A stretch of DNA of 64,000 bases from Hymenobacter polaris (GCF_012927305.1 NZ_JABBGH010000004.1:1-64000), one strand, 5' to 3'. Shown: positions 27,142 through 36,709, numbered from the stretch's first letter. Numbers and translations are program-made. The notes: generated by a model not told the origin, from the sequence alone.

Positions 27142-28257
27142 ATGTTCGACCGCAAGAAGAAGATTCGCTACGCCGTCGTGGCTGGCGGTCAGATTTCGCA
27201 GCAGGCGTTTATGCCCGGCATTGCGCGCACCAACAACTCCGAGCTGGTGGCCCTGGTGACCGGCGACCCGGTGAAAGCCGACGAGCTGGCCGACCAATAC
27301 GACCTCAAAGCGTGGTCCTACGAGGAGTACGGCGCGCTGCTGGCCTCCGGCGAAATCGACGCCGTGTACGTGGCCACCCCCAATGCGCTGCATACCCCGT
27401 TTGCGGTGGCCGCGCTGGAAGCCGGCATACACGTGCTGCTGGAAAAGCCTATGGCTGCCAGCGTAGCGGAAGCCGAGCAAATCCTGGCCGCGCAGCAAAA
27501 AAGCGGGGCCAAGCTGATGGTTGCGTACCGGCTGCACTACGAGCCCGGCAATGTCGAGCTGTTTACGCGGGCCCACAACGGGGATTTTGGCGAGCTGCGG
27601 GCCTTCACTTCCACCTTCACCCAGGATGTAGCGGAAGCCAATTCGCGCGGCCACAACGGCTACTGGGGTGGGCCGGTGCCCGACATGGGGACCTACCCAC
27701 TCAACGCAGTGCGCAACCTCTTTGACGAGGAGCCCATCGCCGTGCATGCCGTCGGCACGAAGACGCCGGAACGTGGCTTCAACTTTCACGATACGGTAGC
27801 CGTGACCCTGCGCTTTGCCAGTGAGCGCACCGCGCAGTTCACCGTCAGCTACGCGACGGCTCCGGCCGAGGGCTTCACCCTGGTCGGTACCAAAGCCACG
27901 GTGTACGCCTCACCCTGCTTCATGTTTGGACCCGAAGTAGGCATCTCGTATGTCGAGAAGACCAAAGAAGGCAGCCAGACTCATGACTTTAAGCCGGTTG
28001 AACAGTTCGGCAACGAAACCCAGTACTTTTCCGACTGCATCCTCCACGACCGGCACCCGGAAGCCGACGGAGAGGAAGGCCTACTAGATATGCGCGTGCT
28101 GGCCGCTGTCGAGCAGTCGCTGGCTACCGGCGAAACGGTAGCCTTGCCCCCCGTGCAGCGCCGCCGCCGGGTGCAACCCGACCAAGCCCTGGAGCTGAAG
28201 CCCGCCAAGGAACCCAGCGAAGACGACATGATTAGCATTATCCCGCAATCAGCCTAG
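27142..28257 (+). CDS. Gfo/Idh/MocA-family oxidoreductase
   Basis: 371 residues. An N-terminal Rossmann domain (YAVVAGGQISQQAFMPGIAR, about 10-29), then DAVYVATPNALHTPFAVAAL and the signature LLEKPMAASVAEAEQIL (about 98-114), followed by the C-terminal alpha/beta substrate domain with GYWGGPVPDMGTYPLNAVRN, where Asp, Gly and Tyr mark the usual active site. It is closest in layout to glucose-fructose oxidoreductase and related sugar dehydrogenases using tightly held NADP. No export signal, so it is cytoplasmic. A link with the polysaccharide genes to the right is possible but they are separated by an IS relic. Confidence 0.82.
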   Translation: MFDRKKKIRYAVVAGGQISQQAFMPGIARTNNSELVALVTGDPVKADELADQYDLKAWSYEEYGALLASGEIDAVYVATPNALHTPFAVAALEAGIHVLLEKPMAASVAEAEQILAAQQKSGAKLMVAYRLHYEPGNVELFTRAHNGDFGELRAFTSTFTQDVAEANSRGHNGYWGGPVPDMGTYPLNAVRNLFDEEPIAVHAVGTKTPERGFNFHDTVAVTLRFASERTAQFTVSYATAPAEGFTLVGTKATVYASPCFMFGPEVGISYVEKTKEGSQTHDFKPVEQFGNETQYFSDCILHDRHPEADGEEGLLDMRVLAAVEQSLATGETVALPPVQRRRRVQPDQALELKPAKEPSEDDMISIIPQSA

Positions 28258-28259
28258 GC

Positions 28260-28905
28260 AGGTAGGTAGCTAGTAGTGCTTTCTGAGTGAGTGCCTGGCC
28301 TGTAGTAAGGGGCTGGGCCCTCGCGCACTTCGAGCACCTCCGTTTTGAGGTGCGACCCGGCGTGAGCGGCCGGGCCCAAAAAGCGCGTTGCAAGGCCGTA
28401 GTAATCGGCAAATAAGGCATGGCGGCCGTGACGTGCTCGCCCACCGCTTGCTGGCTGTGTCCTCTTACGCACATAAACAAGCCCAGTCGCCATTAGCCAG
28501 CGGCAGGTAGATGCTACTGCTGGCCCAGACCTAGTTAGCCTGCGTAGGCTTGGGCTGGTTGAGTGGCCGGTTCGGGGCGCAGCGCAACTCGTGCGCCAGT
28601 CGGTGGTGCATGGGCAAAGGCCTTGATTTGCAGCGCGTACAGGCGCCGGCGCCGAAAGGGCTACCGCGTCGGTGCCCGACGCGGTAGCCCTTTCGGCGCA
28701 AAGCGACCCGCAGGCAGCGGATGCCGTACAGGTCGGTTCCTGGACCTGCTGCCAGCGGTAGCGCAGCTTTTCGCTGATGCCTAGCTGGCAGACGGCGTAC
28801 CCCAGTCGAGCAGCTCTCGCGAGCCAGGCGCAGGGCCTCTGTTTTGAACGCCTCATCGTACTTGCGGTGCTTACTGGGTTTATTCACGGACATCGTACTT
28901 GCCAT
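28260..28905 (-). pseudogene. IS3-family transposase relic
   Basis: The start of orfA is visible (KHRKYDEAFKTEALRLARES), then the frame breaks and CQLGISEKLRYRWQQ appears in another frame; further fragments of orfB follow (YLPLANGDWA, then ITTALQRAFWA). The gene is frameshifted several times and contains a long hairpin (28649-28699). No terminal repeats were identified. Dead element. Confidence 0.75.
28649..28699. repeat. Perfect 24-bp-stem hairpin inside the IS3 relic
   Basis: GCGCCGAAAGGGCTACCGCG starts the left arm (28649-28672), repeated exactly as its complement at 28676-28699 with a 3-base loop TGC. The sequence encodes the same IS3 peptide (KGYRVG) in both directions, so it looks like a local inverted duplication. 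Confidence 0.85.
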
Positions 28906-29145
28906 CGGTAGTGAAAAGCACGTCCGAACTCTGTCTGCCCCAGCTAGACCACCTCCACAATGCCTCACGCTAACTTTGCTTCATCTAGCCAGTAACTAAT
29001 TACAACCTGAAGCGTGAAAGCGAACTAGTGCCGTAGGTAGCCTGCTCCCCGGTACACTTCCCCCACGCAGCAGCAGACCGGTCAATAGGGTGTGCTTCGG
29101 GGAGCCGGCATCTCTTTTATTAGGCTATAAGATAGCACCTTATTT

Positions 29146-30252
29146 ATGAGGCTTTCCTTTACGATGTTGCTGGTTGGGTGCAGCTGCTTGGCCGCCAGCC
29201 TTACGGCCTGGCCCACCCGGGCTCAGGGCCAGGCCACCGGGGTGCTGCCGGCCGCCGCGCTGCAACCCTGCGGCCGCACCCGGCTCAACCAGCAGCAGCT
29301 GGAGCTGATTAGCTCGGCGGCGCACGTCGGGTTCAGCTTCGAGGGCACCGAGTGCCGCGTGTACGCCGTGCTGCCCGGCGGCCAGGACCACAACTACCTG
29401 CAATACGAGCTGGACGGCGTGTACCAGAAGCGCCTGCGCGTGGCGGGCGGGGCGGCGGCCCCGCTCGTGCTAATGGCTCCGAGCGGCGGCAAGCATACGG
29501 CGTGGCTATACAAGGCCACCGAGGCGCACACCGGGGCCATTGCCATCCAGAAAATCACCGCCCAGCGGGTGCAGGCCCTGCCCGTGCCGGCGGGTCCGCT
29601 CATCGAGTTTATTGGCAACAGCATCACCTGCGGCGCGCTGGCCGACGCCTCGGAAGTGCCCTGCGGCACGGGCGCCTACCACGACCAGCACAACGCCTAC
29701 CTAGCCTACGGCCCCCGGGTGGCGCGGGCGCTCCAGGTTAGCTACGTGCTGAGCAGCGTGAGCGGCATCGGGGCGTACCGCAACTGGAACAGCGCCGGGC
29801 CTACCATGCCGCAGGTTTATGAGAAGGTCGATTTTCAGGCCACCACGCCGATGCTGTGGAATTTCGCCGCGTATTCCCCCAGGGTCGTCAGTATTGCGCT
29901 GGGTACCAACGACCTGAGCGCCGGCGACGGCAAAAGCCCGCGCCTGCCCTTCGACAGCGCCAGCTTCGTCAATAGCTACGGGCAGTTTGTGCGGCTCGTG
30001 AAGGCCAGGTACCCGAAAGCCCGCCTCGCGCTGCTCAGCTCGCCCATGGCCAGCGGCCCAAACCGGACGCTGCTCGAGCACTGCCTCACGGCCATCAAGC
30101 AGCAAGCCGACGCCAGCTACCCGGCCGACCCACCCGTGGCGCTGCACTTTTTCCAGCCCATGCAGGCCCGCGGCTGCAACAGCCACCCCAGCGTGGAAGA
30201 CCACGCCCTGCTAGCCAAGGAGCTGGAGCCGTTTTTCCGGCAGCTGCTGTAA
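29146..30252 (+). CDS. CE2-like carbohydrate esterase (SGNH hydrolase)
   Basis: 368 residues, exported: hydrophobic signal MLLVGCSCLAASLTAW, cleavage near TRAQG. An N-terminal jelly-roll domain (about 35-150, GFSFEGTECRVYAVLPGGQD, YLQYELDGVYQKRLRV) precedes the SGNH domain: block I IEFIGNSITCG (Ser at about 163), block III SIALGTNDLS, and the His in GCNSHPSVEDH. This two-domain order is that of family CE2, whose members remove 6-O-acetyl groups from mannan and glucomannan. That fits the mannan-directed enzymes in the region. The start at 29146 is the first ATG of a good signal peptide. Confidence 0.8.
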   Translation: MRLSFTMLLVGCSCLAASLTAWPTRAQGQATGVLPAAALQPCGRTRLNQQQLELISSAAHVGFSFEGTECRVYAVLPGGQDHNYLQYELDGVYQKRLRVAGGAAAPLVLMAPSGGKHTAWLYKATEAHTGAIAIQKITAQRVQALPVPAGPLIEFIGNSITCGALADASEVPCGTGAYHDQHNAYLAYGPRVARALQVSYVLSSVSGIGAYRNWNSAGPTMPQVYEKVDFQATTPMLWNFAAYSPRVVSIALGTNDLSAGDGKSPRLPFDSASFVNSYGQFVRLVKARYPKARLALLSSPMASGPNRTLLEHCLTAIKQQADASYPADPPVALHFFQPMQARGCNSHPSVEDHALLAKELEPFFRQLL

Positions 30253-30269
30253 GGTGGTTGGGGCTATCG

Positions 30270-30317
30270 GCGCCCCCCCCCCCCGGCCCCTCCCTTTTGG
30301 GGAGCGGGGGGGGGGGT
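30270..30317. repeat. GC-rich intergenic hairpin (family A, short form)
   Basis: A long C run (about 30272-30284) and a long G run (about 30305-30316) around CTCCCTTTTGGGGAG. It lies between the convergent CE2-like and GH27 genes and may terminate both. Confidence 0.6.
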
Positions 30318-30331
30318 AAATCGTGAGGCCA

Positions 30332-31561
30332 CTACTTGCTGAGCATTAGCACCACCACGTCGTGGGCGGGTACGGTGGCGGCGAAAGGTTTTTTAGTGGT
30401 GCCCGCCGCTTGGCCGGCCCAGGGATTGCGTAGGCGGTAGGTGGTTTGGCGGGCGTCCAGCGTGGCCTTCGATAGCTCGTCGGTGATGGGCGTGGCCTGC
30501 CAGTCGAAGCGCATGGGTTGGGGCCGATGGCTGCGGTTGAGAAAGGCCACGGCCCACTTACCGCCGGCCAGGGGCTTGAGCCAGGTTTCGAGGCTGTCCT
30601 TGGCGGCGTAGCGGTAGCCCTGCACCCCGAGGGGGTCCTGGTCGATGGCCAGCACCTCCCGGTTGGTGAGGGTGGCTTTAGTGGCCTCGCTCATCTGGCG
30701 CAGGTCGTTGCCCAGGATGAGGGGGGCGGCCATCATGCACCACATCGTGAAGTGGGCGCGGTCCTCGCTGGCACTCATGCCGTTGCCGACTTCGAGCATG
30801 TCGGGGTCGTTCCAGTGGCCGGGGCCGGCGTAGGGGCGCAGCTGCGCCTGCTTGTCCATGATTTGCATGGTGCCGAAGGCCTTCCAACTGCCGTTGTTCT
30901 TGGTGCAGTCGAAGCAGTTGTAGATGTCGCCGGTGGTGCGCCAGAGCTGGCCTACGGCGGGCCCCCACTTCCAAGGCTCGTCGCTGCCCCACTCGCAGAT
31001 GCTGAGCACCATCGGCCGCCCGGCCTTGCGCAGGGCCGCCGTGATAGTCTTGTAGGCGCCCTCGGCCTTGAGGCCCTCCGTGTTGCACCAGTCGTACTTG
31101 AGGTAGTCGACGCCCCAGGCGGCGTACTGCTGGGCATCCTGAAACTCGTAGCCCCGGCTGCCGGGCCGCCCGCCGCAGGTCTGCGAGCCGGCGTCGGAGT
31201 AGATGCCGAACTTGAGGCCCTTGCCGTGCACGTAGTCGGCCAGCGCCTTCATACCCGAGGGGAAGCGCTTGGCATCGGGCTGGATGAAGCCCTGCGCGTC
31301 GCGCTCGCCTTGCCAGCAGTCGTCGAGGTTGAGGTAGGTGTAGCCCGCGTCGCGCAGGCCCGAGGCCACCAGCGCGTCGGCCACCTCCCGAATCAGCTTC
31401 TCATCGACGTTGCAGGCAAACTTGTTCCAGCTGTTCCAGCCCATGGGCGGCGTCGGGGCCAGGCCCTCAAACTTGTGGTAGTTCTGGGCGTAGTTGTTGC
31501 CCTGGCTGAAGGCTGGCAGCGCGAGGCCGAGGCCCAGGGTAAAAAGAACGGCTTTTTTCAC
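30332..31561 (-). CDS. GH27 alpha-galactosidase
   Basis: 409 residues with a signal peptide from GTG 31561 (KKAVLFTLGLGLALPAFSQ); an ATG at 31600 would add 13 residues before it. The family signature TPPMGWNSWNKFACNVDEKL opens the mature protein, followed by YLNLDDCWQGERD, KFGIYSDAGSQTCGGRPGSR, the nucleophile Asp in YLKYDWCNTEG, and the acid/base Asp in WRTTGDI. GHWNDPDMLEVGNGMS is also diagnostic. The enzyme removes alpha-1,6-galactose side chains, for instance from galactomannan or galactoglucomannan, in the periplasm. Last gene of the leftward group that begins with susC. Confidence 0.92.
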   Translation of the reverse strand: MKKAVLFTLGLGLALPAFSQGNNYAQNYHKFEGLAPTPPMGWNSWNKFACNVDEKLIREVADALVASGLRDAGYTYLNLDDCWQGERDAQGFIQPDAKRFPSGMKALADYVHGKGLKFGIYSDAGSQTCGGRPGSRGYEFQDAQQYAAWGVDYLKYDWCNTEGLKAEGAYKTITAALRKAGRPMVLSICEWGSDEPWKWGPAVGQLWRTTGDIYNCFDCTKNNGSWKAFGTMQIMDKQAQLRPYAGPGHWNDPDMLEVGNGMSASEDRAHFTMWCMMAAPLILGNDLRQMSEATKATLTNREVLAIDQDPLGVQGYRYAAKDSLETWLKPLAGGKWAVAFLNRSHRPQPMRFDWQATPITDELSKATLDARQTTYRLRNPWAGQAAGTTKKPFAATVPAHDVVVLMLSK

Positions 31562-31590
31562 GGGTTGCAAATAAGGAAGTAAATTTGGAT

Positions 31591-31717
31591 GGCACCTCAC
31601 CCCCCGGCCCCCTCTCCTTGGGGAGAGGGGGAGCCTGACGATTACCGCCTAGGGTCGCCGTGGCTTCCCCTCTCTATGGAAGAGGGGGCCAAACCCAAAG
31701 GGGGCCCGTGAGGTGCC
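31591..31717. repeat. Intergenic hairpin element (family A)
   Basis: Outer arms GGCACCTCAC and GTGAGGTGCC enclose C- and G-rich arms and an inner GAGCCTGACGATTA, which recurs in the element at 58063. It ends exactly at the stop codon of the GH30-like gene. Confidence 0.75.
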
Positions 31718-33670
31718 CTACTCGCTCGTGAGCGTGGCGTAGCTGGTGGCGGGCAGCGTGAAGCGGGCGTGGCCGCCCCGCACCGGCACGGGCGGCTGGG
31801 CCTGGTTGCCGTGGGTCTGGTCGGTGAGGTGCAGCTGCAATAGCTTGACGGTGGCGGGCAGGCCGATGAGCGTGACCGGCCGGGTGGCGCCGTTATTGAC
31901 GACGTGCACGGCGTAGGTGCCCGTGGTGGGGTAGCCCAGGGCCGCGCAGGTAATGGCCGGCCGGTTGGCGGTGAGGGGCAGGTAGGCCACCTTTTTGGGC
32001 GTGGCGGCCAGCTGCTGCAAGTTCCAGAAGCGTTGGGTGGGGTGCAGCGGGACCGGATTGCCGAAGATGCCGCCACCGGCCAGCGGCGAGTAGTCGGCGG
32101 TGAGCTGCCACTGCAAGATGCTGAGCGGCTGGCAAATAGCTAATAAGCGCAGGTAGAGGCTGATTTCCTGCAGGGCATAGCTCGGCTCCTCGAAGATGGC
32201 CGGGTAGCCCCAGGCCTGGGCATCAATGCTGCCCTCGCCCACCAGCAGCGGCAGTTGCAGCTGGGTAGCCGCGTCGGCCCAGCGTTGCAGGGTGGGCGCG
32301 TTCCAGCCGCGCCACGAGTGAAACGACACGGCCCCGATGTAGGGCCGGGCCGCCGCGTCGTGCAGGGCCGGGCCGATGAAGGCGTAGCCGTTGGCGTCGG
32401 CCGTGTCGCCTAGCAGCAGCTTGGTTTTCAGGCCCCGCGCGGCAAAAACTGCCCCTAGGGCCTTGATGAGGTCGGCGTGCTCCTGCCCGGTTTGGCGCAC
32501 GTTGATGCCCAGGTCCGACTCGTTGAAGGAGAACAGGTCGGCCTCTACGCCATATTGCTCCTTCAGGTACACCAGGTAGTCTGCGATGGACTGGTAGCTG
32601 GCCGCCAGATTGGCTTGGTTGAGCGGGGCGCCCCACTTGCCGTCGGGGCCCGGCCCGGTGCCGTTGCCCTGCTCGCCCACCACGGCCCACTGCGGCGCGT
32701 TCCAGGCGGTCACGATTACCGGCATGCCGAGCTTGCCCAGGCGCTGCGCCAGCTCCAGCGACTCGCGCACGTGCGGCGCCAGCTGCCCCTGCCGGGCGGC
32801 GGCCCTAGGGTCCTGGCCCAGCTCGGGCTGCCAGAACTTCCACGGCAGTTCCACGCGGCCGTAGGCCACGCGCATGTGCTGCAAGCAGTAGTCGATTACC
32901 TGCGGGTCGGCCTTGGGGTTTTGCAGCCGAAAATTGCCCCCGAAGCCCGCCCAGGCCCGGCCCGGTTGCGCCGAATTAAGGGTCAGCTGCACGGGCGCGC
33001 GGTCGATTTCGCCACTCACTTTCAGGGTAATAACGCGCTGCGCGGCTTGCCCCTTGGCGAGGCTGCCGGCCAGCAGCGGCACGTAGAGGGCCGGCTCCTT
33101 GGTTGCGGCATCGGGGCGCAGCTGCACTACCGTGGGCTCGGCAAAGCCCACGAGCAGCTGGCGGGTAGCCGACGCGATGCGCACCTGGCGGGCGGCGGGT
33201 ACCGCATCCGGCAACGCGCTCACTGGCTTGGTGGCCAATATCTTGCCTTGCGCATCCAGCCACTGCACCGTGGCGCCGGCGTAGGCGGCCGGCGGCAGCC
33301 CCAGGCTCAGAAACGCCCCTAGGGCCGGGCGGACGGCCTCGTTGGTGGCCTGCACCGTGAGGGTGGCCTGGCCGGCGCCCGTGTCCTCCACGGTTTCGCG
33401 CAGGGCCAGGCTGTCGAGGCGCGTGGCTACGAGCTGCCGGGCGCCCTGGCGGGTGTAGGTGGGGCGCTGGCGCTCGTGGGCTGTCACCACGGCCGCGCGC
33501 CCGCCGGGCGGCAGCACTTGCAGGCTCGTGGGCACTTCCAGCAGCTGCCCCTGCACGCGCAGGCCCCGCAGGTTGCCCCAGGGCGCCAGCTCGGCTTGCG
33601 CGTGCGCAAGGTGGGGAGCGCCCGCCAGCGCCAGCAGGAAAGCCGCGCTTAGGAAATCAACTTTCTTCAC
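31718..33670 (-). CDS. GH30-like clan GH-A glycoside hydrolase
   Basis: 650 residues with a signal peptide (FLSAAFLLALAGAPHLAHAQ). The first 250 residues are a beta-rich region without a clear family; the catalytic barrel starts at AWAGFGGNFRLQNP (about 265). The acid/base Glu is in LFSFNESDLGI and the nucleophile Glu in LLVGEGSID; both are at strand ends, as in GH30. The C-terminal beta domain (about 560-650) is typical of GH30. Family placement is by these motifs only; it could be a GH30 subfamily acting on beta-1,6 or beta-1,4 glucan, xylan or galactan, or an unclassified GH-A enzyme. Confidence 0.65.
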   Translation of the reverse strand: MKKVDFLSAAFLLALAGAPHLAHAQAELAPWGNLRGLRVQGQLLEVPTSLQVLPPGGRAAVVTAHERQRPTYTRQGARQLVATRLDSLALRETVEDTGAGQATLTVQATNEAVRPALGAFLSLGLPPAAYAGATVQWLDAQGKILATKPVSALPDAVPAARQVRIASATRQLLVGFAEPTVVQLRPDAATKEPALYVPLLAGSLAKGQAAQRVITLKVSGEIDRAPVQLTLNSAQPGRAWAGFGGNFRLQNPKADPQVIDYCLQHMRVAYGRVELPWKFWQPELGQDPRAAARQGQLAPHVRESLELAQRLGKLGMPVIVTAWNAPQWAVVGEQGNGTGPGPDGKWGAPLNQANLAASYQSIADYLVYLKEQYGVEADLFSFNESDLGINVRQTGQEHADLIKALGAVFAARGLKTKLLLGDTADANGYAFIGPALHDAAARPYIGAVSFHSWRGWNAPTLQRWADAATQLQLPLLVGEGSIDAQAWGYPAIFEEPSYALQEISLYLRLLAICQPLSILQWQLTADYSPLAGGGIFGNPVPLHPTQRFWNLQQLAATPKKVAYLPLTANRPAITCAALGYPTTGTYAVHVVNNGATRPVTLIGLPATVKLLQLHLTDQTHGNQAQPPVPVRGGHARFTLPATSYATLTSE

Positions 33671-33710
33671 TAGTAGGAAACGTGGAAAAGGATGCTGTTA
33701 GAGGTAAAAA

Positions 33711-33820
33711 GAACGTCATGCTCATCTGGCGTCCGCTTGCCGGAGCATCTCTACCGCGCCGCCTAGGGTCCGTGCGGTAGAGATGCTCCGGCAAGCGGAC
33801 GCCAGATGAGCATGACGTTC
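33711..33820. repeat. Intergenic inverted repeat (family B)
   Basis: Long arms starting GAACGTCATGCTCATCTGGC and ending as the complement CATGACGTTC, with CTCTACCGC near the loop. Related copies lie at 50511-50614 and 53168-53279. Confidence 0.85.
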
Positions 33821-33836
33821 TAGTGGGCAGAATCCG

Positions 33837-34961
33837 CTAGTCTTTGGGCACGATGCGGAACGTGTCGAACGACATGTCGGCGTCGAGCGCGCCGTCGCCG
33901 AGGAAGACGAACTTGCACTCGTGCAGCGGCTTGTTCAGGTCGGCTGGCTTGTTGATGAAGTTGCTCAGCGGAATCGTGACCGTGCTCCACTGCCCGCGGG
34001 TGCTGAAGGGGGTGGCCGGCGTCCAGGTATAGGTGTTGGTCGAAGCAGCATCCCCGTCAATCGACATCCGGATGGCATTGGTACTGAACGGCTTGAGGGT
34101 GTTCACCTCGAACCGCAGCACGTAGTTGCCGGGGTTTTTCACCACGTCGGCGGGCAACGCGATGTTGTTGTTCGTGGAGAATTCCGTCCAGGCCCAGGCG
34201 CCGATAGACTGGTTGACGCGCACGTAGGGGCCGTTGACGGGGGCCGGCGTGGGGCCGCTGGTAATGAACGTGCTGCTGCCCCACACGCTGCCGTTGGTGT
34301 CGTAGCCGAAAATAACGTTGCGGTTGTCCTTGTAGCGGCCGGGCACGGCGGTTTCCTTGCCGTTGGCGTCCACTACTTTCAGCGTGGCGCCGGCCGTGGC
34401 GCCGCTCGGTACCACGAAGTACACCGAGTCGGCGGTGGTTTTGGTGATGGGCACGGCCGTGCCATTCCAGAGGATTTTGCCCTTGGCGGGCGTCACCTCG
34501 TATAGGTCGAAGTTCATGCCCACCACGGCCGCCTTCTGGCCGGGCGCGGCGTACTCGTTGCTCAGGCCCGTGGCCGAGAGGGCCGGAATGTTGAGCTTAT
34601 AGCTGGTCTGGGCCGTGCCGCCGGCCGTGGTCACGGTCACGGTGTTGGTCACGCTCTTGGGCACCACGCGGGGCACCTGCACCGTAATCTCGGTGGCGGT
34701 GACGTAGGCGTCGGTCAGCGACACGTCCACGTCGTTGAACGAGACCTGGCTGGCGTTGCAGAGGTTGGTGCCGTGCAGGATAACCCAGTCGGCGAGCGCC
34801 CCCGTGGTGCTGGCGGTGTTGCGGTCAGTGGTCGAGGTGACGCTGCTCAGGGTGGGGGTGCCGCCGCACACGTCGGCGTCGTCTTTCTTGCAGCCCCCCA
34901 GGGCCAGCGCGCCGGCCAGGGCTACCCCCAGGGCAGCTTTGGGTAGTAATGAGTAGTTCAT
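33837..34961 (-). CDS. Surface glycan-binding lipoprotein with IPT/TIG domains
   Basis: 374 residues. A lipoprotein signal (ALGVALAGALALGGCKKDD, Cys at 24) anchors it, expected on the cell surface. Two IPT/TIG-like beta domains follow (LADWVILHGTNLCNASQVSF; then GLSNEYAAPGQKAAVVGMNF), and a C-terminal carbohydrate-binding-like domain (about 215-374, ending VFLGDGALDADMSFDTFRIV). This is the layout of the surface glycan-binding proteins that follow SusD in many polysaccharide loci. It has no enzyme motif. 71 bp after susD and on the same strand. Confidence 0.8.
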   Translation of the reverse strand: MNYSLLPKAALGVALAGALALGGCKKDDADVCGGTPTLSSVTSTTDRNTASTTGALADWVILHGTNLCNASQVSFNDVDVSLTDAYVTATEITVQVPRVVPKSVTNTVTVTTAGGTAQTSYKLNIPALSATGLSNEYAAPGQKAAVVGMNFDLYEVTPAKGKILWNGTAVPITKTTADSVYFVVPSGATAGATLKVVDANGKETAVPGRYKDNRNVIFGYDTNGSVWGSSTFITSGPTPAPVNGPYVRVNQSIGAWAWTEFSTNNNIALPADVVKNPGNYVLRFEVNTLKPFSTNAIRMSIDGDAASTNTYTWTPATPFSTRGQWSTVTIPLSNFINKPADLNKPLHECKFVFLGDGALDADMSFDTFRIVPKD

Positions 34962-35032
34962 GAGTGGGTAAAGCGCAAAGCGTGAAGAAAGTAGCCGGGC
35001 GGCGCGCGGGGCGCCGCCCGGCGCCCGAGGGC

Positions 35033-36709
35033 CTACCAGCCGGGGTTGTTACCCGAGATTTCGTGGTTGATGTTCAGCTCCGTGACCGGGATGGGCATGA
35101 GCAGGTGCTTGGTGGTGCGGCGCTTGAGCACGTTGTTCTCGTCGTTGTCGATGGCGTTCATCACGGGCAGGTAGATGCCCCAGCGCAGCAAGTCCCAGCG
35201 GCGGTCGCCTTCCTGGGCCAGCTCGCGGCGGCGCTCCTCCAGCACAAACGAGCGGAAGGCCTGCTGGCTCATGGTCTTCACCTCGGAGGCCCCGTTGCGG
35301 CGCCGAATCTTGTTCACGGCCTCCAGGGCCTCGGCCGTGGGGCCGCCGCTGGCCTCGTTGGCGGCCTCGGCGTAAATGAGCAGCACATCGGGGTAGCGCA
35401 GCAGCGGGTAGTTGAAGTTGCCGCGCGTGACGGTGCGGTCGCTCACGGCCTCAAACTTGCGCAGCCGGGCCACGTGCGCGTCGTCCACGCCCGATACGTC
35501 GGTGGGCAGGTAGCCGTAGCGGGCGCGCTTGGCCTGGGCGCTGGCGCTTTGGTCCTTGCCGCTCACCACCAGGCTGTCGGTGATGGGGTAGTAGTTGAAG
35601 TTGCCGTACAGCTTGAAGCGGTGCAGCACGCCGTCGGTCACGCGTTGGTCGTTCTCCTCAAACAGCCGGTACCAGTGGTCGGACGAAGCAATCCAGCCGC
35701 CTTCAATCTCGTTGTTGAGCGGGTTGATGCGCCCGATGTGGAACATCGAAACTTCGTTGCCGAAGTTCGGGTCGTTGGAGATGGCTTGCAGCGACCAGAT
35801 GTGCTCGCCCTTGTTCTGGTTGCCCACGCTCCACACCTCGGCGTGCGTAGGAAAGAGCGTGTACACGCCGCTGGTCATCACCTCCTGGGCCTTGTCGCGG
35901 GCCAGCTTGAAGTAGTCGGTTGCGTTCAATCCCTCCAGGCCCCCCACCACGGTTTTGGTGTAGGTGCTGGCTACGGGCGGCAGCAGCAGCTTCTTACCGC
36001 CCACCACCTTGTGGGTGGGGCCGCCCAGCACCGTTACCTGGGCGCCGCTCAGGGCACCCGAGGCCATCGTGACGTATACCTTGGCCAGCAGGCTCTTGGC
36101 TATCGTTTGGTTGGGGTGGCCCACAATGGCGCTGGCGGCCGGGTAGAGGTCGGTTTCGGCCGCTTTCAAGTCTTCAATAATGAAGGCGTACACGTCCTTC
36201 ACGGGCGAGCGGGGCAGCTGGGGCGTTTCGCCGTCGGCCACGGCTTTTTTGAGCAGCGGCACCGGCCCGTAGGCGCGCACCAGCAGGTAGTAGCCCCAGG
36301 CGCGCAGAAACCGCAGCTGCGCGATGGCGTCCTTCTGGGCCGTTTCATCCATCGTCAGGGCCTGAATCCGGGCCATGGCAAAGCTGCAGTGGTTAATTAG
36401 GATGTAGGGGCCGTTCCAGCCGTTGTCGATGCCCCAATAGTTCTGGAAGTTGCCGGCCCCAATGTCGCCGAAGGCCCAGGTGGCGCCCGTGGCGTCGTCG
36501 TTGTCGTAGTCCCACAGGTTCGGGAAAGGCCCGTAGCGGAACATAGTTTCCCCGACAATCGTGTTGAGCGCCCCGTTCACGTAGAGGTCGGACGAGGTAA
36601 TCTGGGCGGGGGCCACGCCGGACACCGGCTTCTCCGTCAGGAAGTCCTTGCACGAGGTGGCCCCCAGCAGCGAAGCCGCGAGCAGGGCCGTAGTAACTAG
36701 TTTTTTCAT
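35033..36709 (-). CDS. SusD/RagB-family surface glycan-binding lipoprotein
   Basis: 558 residues. Lipobox LLGATSC with Cys20, then KDFLTEKPVSGV, the usual N-terminus of SusD proteins. The tetratricopeptide-like framework is visible (AIAQLRFLRAWGYYLLVRAY, then VPLLKKAVADGETPQLPRSP) and the C-terminal LEERRRELAQEGDRRWDLLR and VTELNINHEISGNNPGW endings are diagnostic. It forms the lid over the SusC channel and captures glycan at the surface. It starts 24 bp after susC ends, in the same operon. Confidence 0.95.
   Translation of the reverse strand: MKKLVTTALLAASLLGATSCKDFLTEKPVSGVAPAQITSSDLYVNGALNTIVGETMFRYGPFPNLWDYDNDDATGATWAFGDIGAGNFQNYWGIDNGWNGPYILINHCSFAMARIQALTMDETAQKDAIAQLRFLRAWGYYLLVRAYGPVPLLKKAVADGETPQLPRSPVKDVYAFIIEDLKAAETDLYPAASAIVGHPNQTIAKSLLAKVYVTMASGALSGAQVTVLGGPTHKVVGGKKLLLPPVASTYTKTVVGGLEGLNATDYFKLARDKAQEVMTSGVYTLFPTHAEVWSVGNQNKGEHIWSLQAISNDPNFGNEVSMFHIGRINPLNNEIEGGWIASSDHWYRLFEENDQRVTDGVLHRFKLYGNFNYYPITDSLVVSGKDQSASAQAKRARYGYLPTDVSGVDDAHVARLRKFEAVSDRTVTRGNFNYPLLRYPDVLLIYAEAANEASGGPTAEALEAVNKIRRRNGASEVKTMSQQAFRSFVLEERRRELAQEGDRRWDLLRWGIYLPVMNAIDNDENNVLKRRTTKHLLMPIPVTELNINHEISGNNPGW

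Noticed and set aside
34964-36400. 478-codon open frame antisense to susD
   Set aside because: High-GC shadow of a certain gene; product is Gly/Val/His/Ala-rich without any family.
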